NCBI RefSeq assembly: GCF_003585885.1
Contig: NZ_NRHC01000004.1
Coordinates: 1-32,974, forward strand
DNA length: 32,974 nt
DNA from: Psittacicella hinzii
Lineage (GTDB): Bacteria; Pseudomonadota; Gammaproteobacteria; Enterobacterales; Psittacicellaceae
Reading direction: 5' to 3'
In this document: one piece after another, positions 28,730 to 32,974 of the stretch
Layout of the letters: the number at the start of each line of letters is the position of its first letter
How positions within the stretch are numbered: the stretch's first letter is position 1
Program-made: the position numbers and the translations under genes
The notes under the pieces: generated by a model
The model's input: only the letters and a program-made list of their open reading frames with translations
Told to the model about the DNA's origin: nothing
The model's database searches: none

Positions 28730-29563
28730 ATGTTACATCTACGTTTAAATACTTATCCTCTCAGTGCAGAGTTTTGCCAAAAGATTAAGAGCAAAGAAAA
28801 TAGCAAAGAACAAACACCAATTAATCTTGTTTATTTTCATGGCTTTACTATGCACGATCGCAACTATCCTCTCGTGGCTGAACTCACTTCTCAAGGTTTA
28901 GTTGCTTTAAATAATTCTTCTGCTTCTGAACCTACAAGCAGTAAGCTTATTACTTTAAGTTTGGATTTTAGTGAGCAAGGAATTACTTTGGAACAAGCTT
29001 GCCAAGAGCTAGAGCAATTATTGCAAGGTCCTAGTTATTTCTTTGCTTTTAGTTACGGTAATCTAGTTGCACAATTAGTCTTAGCTAACTTAAGCCCAGC
29101 TAGCCTTAATCAAGTTAAAGCTGCTCATGGCTTAAATGGCTCTTTACTGCCTTATGATCGTAACTATTCAATTCTTCCTCAAGTGGCTTTACGTACAGCT
29201 AGTCATTGGACAAAAGAATCTTTTTTACTCTTTGCTGCTAATATGGGTATGCCTCAAGAGCAAGTAGAACTCATTAAAGCTCGTTTAGATAAAGTTGAAG
29301 AGAGCACGATTTTAGCGCAACAACAAACGTTAACTGATCTAGCGCAAATGTATGAGCTGTTTCAAAGTTTTTTACAACAAGAAAGCATTATGCAAAAGTG
29401 GCAGAGCTTTAGAGTAGCAACTGATGATGCTATCTTCCCTGTAAAAAACTTACAGCGTTTTGCCCAAGACTTTAATTTAAAAATAACAGTGTTAGCTGGT
29501 AAACACTACCTTGCTCCGCAAGAAGTAATAAATCAATTTTGTAACCCTACTTATTATGCCTAA
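28730..29563 (+). CDS. bioG: BioG-like pimeloyl-ACP methyl ester esterase (alpha/beta hydrolase)
   Basis: BioG releases pimeloyl-ACP from its methyl ester at the end of the BioC-BioH/BioG route to the biotin precursor. The 277-aa protein is an alpha/beta hydrolase: a strand with the oxyanion loop LVYFHGF at 33-39, nucleophile elbow AFSYGN with Ser108, an Asp at 232 or 233 (ATDDAIFP), and His259 in GKHYLAP. The segment LNGSLLPYDRNYSILPQVALRT resembles the BioG/DUF452 pattern NGTxxPxDxxxGIPxxxFxxT, and MQKWQSFRVATDDAIFP fits its C-terminal HWxxxxVSSxDxIF. The N-terminus is about 30 residues longer than the family's. It begins 14 bases after a terminator stem and overlaps the next gene by 8 bp. 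No other biotin gene is nearby, so the substrate is inferred. Confidence 0.6.
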   Translation: MLHLRLNTYPLSAEFCQKIKSKENSKEQTPINLVYFHGFTMHDRNYPLVAELTSQGLVALNNSSASEPTSSKLITLSLDFSEQGITLEQACQELEQLLQGPSYFFAFSYGNLVAQLVLANLSPASLNQVKAAHGLNGSLLPYDRNYSILPQVALRTASHWTKESFLLFAANMGMPQEQVELIKARLDKVEESTILAQQQTLTDLAQMYELFQSFLQQESIMQKWQSFRVATDDAIFPVKNLQRFAQDFNLKITVLAGKHYLAPQEVINQFCNPTYYA

Positions 29564-29813
29564 GTACAAAATTACCCTTGTTCGCTCTGGAATAAGTTTT
29601 ACTTTTGACAACTCAACCTCTTTACTCCAAGCGATCGAACAACAAGCTATTCAACCAGAGTATGGTTGTCGTACAGGATTTTGTGGACATTGTCGCGCGA
29701 CTGTTTTATCAGGGAAATGGCATTACCATGAGCTTCCTTTAGCCTTTACCCGTAGTGAGCAAATCCTTCTTTGTTGTGCTGTAGTTGATTCTGATCTTGA
29801 TCTTGATCTTTAG
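29556..29813 (+). CDS. yfaE: YfaE-type [2Fe-2S] ferredoxin
   Basis: YfaE is a small ferredoxin that maintains the diferric-tyrosyl cofactor of class Ia ribonucleotide reductase NrdB. The 85-aa length equals E. coli YfaE (84). The plant-type cluster motif is complete: Cys38, Cys43 and Cys46 in GCRTGFCGHC, and the fourth at Cys73 or Cys74 in LLCC. SLLQAIEQQ and LPLAF match YfaE closely. The start overlaps bioG by 8 bp, so translation is probably coupled; no Shine-Dalgarno is visible. nrdA and nrdB, the normal neighbours, are not present in the window. The last residues, LDLDL, come from a 6-bp repeat that leads into a 20-bp repeat array at the stop codon. Confidence 0.88.
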   Translation: MPKYKITLVRSGISFTFDNSTSLLQAIEQQAIQPEYGCRTGFCGHCRATVLSGKWHYHELPLAFTRSEQILLCCAVVDSDLDLDL

Positions 29814-29900
29814 TTCTTGAGCTTGATCTTTAGTTCTTGAGCTTGAACTTTAGTTCTAAAACTAGAGCTTTAGATATTGAACTTGCTCTTTAGCTTGAAA
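29801..29900. repeat. Five ~20-bp tandem repeats across the yfaE stop codon
   Basis: Units at 29801, 29821, 29841, 29861 and 29881 share CTTTAG at the same position and decay with distance. The first two differ at one base (TCTTGATCTTTAGTTCTTGA versus a G start). The stop TAG is inside the first unit. Confidence 0.8.
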
Positions 29901-29932
29901 TACAGTTTCTTAACTTATATTTAGCTAAAAAT

Positions 29933-29961
29933 GTGATAAGACGCAAGCTTTACAGTATAAT
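29933..29961 (+). promoter_or_regulatory. Promoter of hutX-hutZ
   Basis: GTGATA at 29933-29938 (four of six -35 matches) and a consensus TATAAT at 29956-29961 are separated by 17 bases, giving a leader of about 23 bases. I found no convincing Fur box, although haem genes are commonly iron-regulated. Confidence 0.6.
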
Positions 29962-29990
29962 AGAATTAATTTAACAAAAAATTTAATACT

Positions 29991-30503
29991 ATGACTTTAG
30001 ACATTTCGACTTTACGAGAGCAAGTTCGCCAGCACTTGGCAAATGATCCTCACGCTCATACTCTAGACCTAGTCAAAGTATTTGGGCAACCAGAGGGGAT
30101 TATTATCCAAGCTCTTCCTGAAGAATTTGTAAAACTTCTTCCAGGTGAGAGAACTTTTAGTTTGCTAGCAGAACTTACTACCTGGGGAGACCTGACAACC
30201 ATTATTGAAAAAGAAGGTTTTATTTGGGAAGTTAAAGCACCTTTCCCAGCTGGTTCTTTTGCCCGTGGTTACTACAATTTAAACATGGGTCCTGAAGCTA
30301 ATGATCAACTGCAACTTCAAGGTCACTTACCGGAAAACAAAGTTGCTCATATTGCTTTAGTAAGTAAACCATTCCGTGGTAAAGAAAGTTATGCTTTTGC
30401 CTTTATCCTAGAATCAGGTGAAGTTGCTTTTAAAATTTACCTAGGTCGTGATAGCGAACGTAAACTTTTCCCAGAACAAGTAGAAAAATTTAAATCACTC
30501 TAA
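29991..30503 (+). CDS. hutX: Cytosolic haem carrier HutX
   Basis: HutX binds haem in the cytoplasm and passes it to HutZ. At 170 aa it is of the usual length. Blocks typical of HutX are QALPEEFVKLLPG near 35-47, the WGDLTTIIEKEGFIWEVKAPFP run, FARGYYNLN, HIALVSKPFRGKESYAFAF, and the C-terminal FKIYLGRDSERKLFPEQV. It starts 15 bp before hutZ's ATG ends the gap, so they form an operon. A good promoter lies upstream. Its start has no Shine-Dalgarno. The pairing with HutZ makes the call firm. Confidence 0.9.
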   Translation: MTLDISTLREQVRQHLANDPHAHTLDLVKVFGQPEGIIIQALPEEFVKLLPGERTFSLLAELTTWGDLTTIIEKEGFIWEVKAPFPAGSFARGYYNLNMGPEANDQLQLQGHLPENKVAHIALVSKPFRGKESYAFAFILESGEVAFKIYLGRDSERKLFPEQVEKFKSL

Positions 30504-30518
30504 CAATAAAATATTATT

Positions 30519-31073
30519 ATGTCTTTAGATCCACAAGAAAAAGCACGTCGTTTAAGCAATCGCTTAAACCCTGAAATTGCAGAACTTAAAGCTAATGTAC
30601 AAACTGCAGTTATCTCTAGTTATGACAAAGATGGCGTACCTAACGCTTCATACTCTCCATTTGCCATTGAAAATGGTTTTTACTACATCTTAATTTCTGA
30701 TGTTGCTAAGCACGCAGAAAACTTACGTCAAACAGGTGTAGCTCACATTTTACTAATTGAAGATGAAGCTAAAGCGCGTAATATTTACGCACGTAAGCGT
30801 TTATCTTTCCACGCTAAAGTTAGTCCTGTAGATGCTCAATCAGAAGAATTTGTACAAGGAGTACAAGCTTTAGGTGCAAGATTTGGGGAAATTGTTAGTG
30901 AGCTTTCAACTATGAAAGACTTTAACTTATTCCGTCTAGAACCCCAAGATGGTTTATATGTTAAAGGCTTTGGTCAAGCATTTAACGTAGGTAATGATGA
31001 ACTAGTTGAACCTGTACACTTAACTCAAGGTCACTTATTTGATCAGCGTGAAGCTGTTAAAGTAGAAGATTAA
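30519..31073 (+). CDS. hutZ: Haem-degrading/haem-utilisation protein HutZ
   Basis: HutZ is a split-barrel, pyridoxamine-oxidase-like protein that binds haem as a dimer and degrades it to release iron. The 184-aa protein is full length. Matching blocks are SYDKDGVPNASYSPFAI near 33-49, YYILISDVAKHAENL, IEDEAKARNIYARKRLSF, and the C-terminal FNLFRLEPQDGLYVKGFGQAF. It lies 15 bp after hutX with no Shine-Dalgarno, so coupled expression is likely. The stop codon is at the centre of a 16-bp palindrome (31064-31079). A terminator follows. Confidence 0.92.
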   Translation: MSLDPQEKARRLSNRLNPEIAELKANVQTAVISSYDKDGVPNASYSPFAIENGFYYILISDVAKHAENLRQTGVAHILLIEDEAKARNIYARKRLSFHAKVSPVDAQSEEFVQGVQALGARFGEIVSELSTMKDFNLFRLEPQDGLYVKGFGQAFNVGNDELVEPVHLTQGHLFDQREAVKVED

Positions 31074-31079
31074 TCTTCT
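31064..31079. repeat. 16-bp perfect palindrome at the hutZ stop codon
   Basis: AGAAGATTAATCTTCT spans the TAA stop. Because it is centred on TTAA it cannot form a normal RNA loop without unpairing the centre; it may be chance in this AT-rich sequence. Confidence 0.6.
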
Positions 31080-31096
31080 CTTAAAATTGCATTATG

Positions 31097-31129
31097 AAAA
31101 AAGAGATCTCTTAAAGAGATCTCTTTTTT
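31097..31129. terminator. Terminator of hutXZ (likely bidirectional)
   Basis: AAAAAAGAGATCTC (31097-31110) pairs perfectly with GAGATCTCTTTTTT (31116-31129) around TTAAA, with T6 on both strands. Confidence 0.85.
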
Positions 31130-31145
31130 GTGTAAATAAAATATT

Positions 31146-31182
31146 AAAAAGGTTCCTAAAGCATTGCTTTAAGAACCTTTTT
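31146..31182 (-). terminator. Terminator of the nucleoside transporter gene
   Basis: Arms 31146-31162 and 31166-31182 pair with one mismatch around ATT. Outer A5/T5 gives a T-run on the minus strand downstream of nupX. Confidence 0.85.
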
Positions 31183-31208
31183 CTTTAATATCATTTTATG
31201 GTTGCTAA

Positions 31209-32480
31209 TTAAGCACCAGCACCTAATGAGAAGTAGAAACCAGCGATAGTAGCTGACATTAGGTTAGATAAACAACCACCTATTACTGCGTAAACACCTA
31301 AACGAGCTACGTCAGCACGACGGCTTGGAGCCATTACACCTAAACCACCGATTAAGATAGCAATCGAAGATAGGTTAGCGAAACCACATAGTGCGAATGA
31401 TAAGATTGTACCAGTGATTGGTTGGATTCCTTGCCATGCAGAGAAGATACCACCTTCACCTTGAACTACGTATTTAGATAACTCTAAATAACCAACGAAT
31501 TCGTTAGTAATTAGTTTAATACCAATCATACCACCAGCAATTGTAGCATCTTGCCATGGTACACCGATTAAGAATGCTAAGTAACGGAATGGGATAGATA
31601 CTAACCAAGTTAAGCTTAATTCGTTGAAGTTAAATAAACCACCGAACCAACCTAAGATACCGTTAATTAACGCGATGATTGATAAGAACGCTAATAACAT
31701 TGCACCAACGTTTAGTACTAAGAACATACCGTCTGAAGCACCACGTGCTGCAGCTTCTAAAACGTTAGCAGGAGCGTCATCTTTATCAGTCTCACCATCT
31801 TTAGCGAAAGTTACTGATTTTTCAGTTTCAGGGATTAATAGTTTAGCAAATAGTAAACCACCCGGAGCTGACATGAATGAAGCAGCGATTAAGTAAGGAG
31901 CAGGGATACCCATACCGATATAACCAGCAAGTACTGAACCCGCTACTGAAGCAAGACCACCCACCATTACTGCAAATAACTCTGATTCAGTCATTTTAGC
32001 AATGTAAGGTTTTACTGTTAATGGAGCTTCAGTTTGACCTACGAAAATGTTTGCTGCCGCTGATAATGATTCAGTTTCTGACGTACCTAGAAGGAATTTT
32101 AAACCACCACCGATTGCACGGATGATAATTTTCATTACACCTAAGTAGTATAAAACAGAAATTAATGAAGCTAGGTAAATAATAACTGGCAGAGCTTTAA
32201 ATGCAAATACGAAACCTACATTTGAAGCATCAGTTAACCAGAAACCTAAAAGGAAGTTAATCCCTTCAGATGAATAACCTAATAATTTTACGAAACCTTC
32301 TGATACAGCAAATAGAATTTGTTGACCAATAGGCACATAAAGAACAAAACCACCGAAAAGTACCTGGATAAGTAAAGCTACTAACACCGTACGGTAATTA
32401 ATATGTTTTTTATGTTTTGACAATAAGAAACCAATAGCTAGCAGGACAACAATCCCGACAAGACTCATAATCAAGCTCAT
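31209..32480 (-). CDS. nupX: Concentrative nucleoside transporter (NupC/NupX, CNT family)
   Basis: CNT carriers import nucleosides across the inner membrane with a cation gradient. The 423-aa protein is very hydrophobic with roughly ten membrane segments, starting at residue 1. Conserved CNT features are GQTEAPLTVKPYI, where the Gln-Thr-Glu motif binds the nucleoside, AGSVLAGYIGMGIP, SAPGGLLFAKLL, and the C-terminal NEFVGYLELS plus SFALCGFANLSSIAILIGGL. Several blocks, such as GFANxxSI and LSNLMSATIAGF, are closer to E. coli NupX than NupC. A hydrophilic loop (about residues 220-240, with ETDKDDAP) is typical. AAAGG precedes the ATG by 5 bases. It is a single-gene unit. A CRP-like site upstream is spaced wrongly. 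Confidence 0.92.
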   Translation of the reverse strand: MSLIMSLVGIVVLLAIGFLLSKHKKHINYRTVLVALLIQVLFGGFVLYVPIGQQILFAVSEGFVKLLGYSSEGINFLLGFWLTDASNVGFVFAFKALPVIIYLASLISVLYYLGVMKIIIRAIGGGLKFLLGTSETESLSAAANIFVGQTEAPLTVKPYIAKMTESELFAVMVGGLASVAGSVLAGYIGMGIPAPYLIAASFMSAPGGLLFAKLLIPETEKSVTFAKDGETDKDDAPANVLEAAARGASDGMFLVLNVGAMLLAFLSIIALINGILGWFGGLFNFNELSLTWLVSIPFRYLAFLIGVPWQDATIAGGMIGIKLITNEFVGYLELSKYVVQGEGGIFSAWQGIQPITGTILSFALCGFANLSSIAILIGGLGVMAPSRRADVARLGVYAVIGGCLSNLMSATIAGFYFSLGAGA

Positions 32481-32974
32481 AATTACCTTTCTCTAACTAA
32501 AAAATTAGAAAGCAAGATAAGCTAGCTAGGAAACAAAAAGTAAAGCAAGGTGAAATTAGCTATACCCCCGTAACCTATCAGTTATCTACCTTCAATAAAG
32601 CTAAAATTACATTTAGAATAAAGCAAACTTAAACAAATTGCTCTGATTCAAGATCACCAATCGATTTAATTTACTAAACTCTAAATAATTACTTTAGTGT
32701 TATTACTGGGGATACACCCTTACTTAATAAATAATAAAAAGCTTTAAACAATACCTAAGTACTTGATATAAAGTATCTTTCTATTTTTTATTACTTAAAA
32801 GTTGCATACTTGTAATATATATTAAGCATATTATACATATAAATTATTTTTTCTTCACGACTAAATTACATTTTTGTGCACTAAATCACTTTTTTTGACG
32901 GTAAATTGTTGCTTTGCATGACTAAATACCCTACTTATAGTAGTTGTAATAAAAACCAGATATAAAAAAATCTC
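32481..32974. other. AT-rich region upstream of the nucleoside transporter
   Basis: No gene is seen in 494 bp up to the window edge. Near 32641-32657 a TCTGAT-N5-ATCAC pair resembles a CRP site but has the wrong spacing. A regular 20-bp repeat lies at 32861-32930. The remaining sequence is featureless AT-rich DNA. Confidence 0.5.
32861..32930. repeat. Three and a half ~20-bp tandem repeats
   Basis: CTAAAT begins units at 32861 and 32881, GTAAAT at 32901 and CTAAAT at 32922, spacing 20, 20 and 21. The unit tails are T-rich and end in a G-containing segment (TGTGCA, TGACG, TGCATGA). Confidence 0.65.

Noticed and set aside
29901..29990. Fur box in front of hutX
   Set aside because: No stretch resembles the GATAATGATAATCATTATC consensus beyond AT-richness.
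32641..32657. CRP operator upstream of the nucleoside transporter
   Set aside because: TCTGAT and ATCAC half-sites are five bases apart instead of four and each has mismatches.

Overview
This is an AT-rich bacterial chromosome segment. The gene content points to a gammaproteobacterium: YbeZ/PhoH with YbeY, sigma-70 RpoD, a CRP that keeps every key E. coli residue, LptE-HolA next to LeuS, a BioG-type esterase, a YfaE-type ferredoxin, a CNT nucleoside transporter of NupX type, and the haem pair HutX-HutZ. BioG and haem use suggest a host-associated Pasteurellales-like organism (a relative such as Psittacicella would fit), but this is inference; no rRNA or tRNA is present to settle it.

Layout. 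1-242 holds the 5' end of an IS transposase cut by the window edge. On the minus strand, 620-4107 carries phoH-ybeY, 4296-10214 a giant ligA, 10403-12325 rpoD and 13341-14348 gapA. A 1.4-kb AT-rich gap leads to the plus-strand genes crp, prmC, lptE and holA (15755-20571). leuS lies convergent on the minus strand (20787-23414). Then come, on plus, a 1486-residue coiled-coil protein with a ZapA-like N-terminus (24168-28628), bioG-yfaE (28730-29813) and hutX-hutZ (29991-31073). A NupX-like transporter on the minus strand (31209-32480) closes the window. Nine intrinsic terminators separate most units.

Functions. Most genes are housekeeping: rRNA maturation (YbeY, PhoH), DNA replication and sealing (HolA, LigA), transcription (RpoD, CRP), translation (LeuS, PrmC), glycolysis (GapA) and outer-membrane LPS assembly (LptE). 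Accessory functions are haem use (HutX, HutZ), nucleoside uptake, biotin precursor release (BioG) and repair of the ribonucleotide reductase cofactor (YfaE).

Main surprise. Several housekeeping proteins are two to three times the usual size through inserted or appended low-complexity or helical segments: PhoH 987 aa, LigA 1972 aa, PrmC 672 aa. The candidate ZapA, normally about 100 aa, carries about 1,390 extra residues of coiled coil. Catalytic motifs are intact. The window also has short tandem repeats: 15 perfect or near-perfect 9-bp units inside ligA, eight 168/156-bp units inside the coiled-coil gene, a 12-bp minisatellite, and four intergenic arrays with a period of about 20 bp, two of which start at stop codons. 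The minus-strand genes and crp have Shine-Dalgarno sequences, whereas eight plus-strand starts have none.
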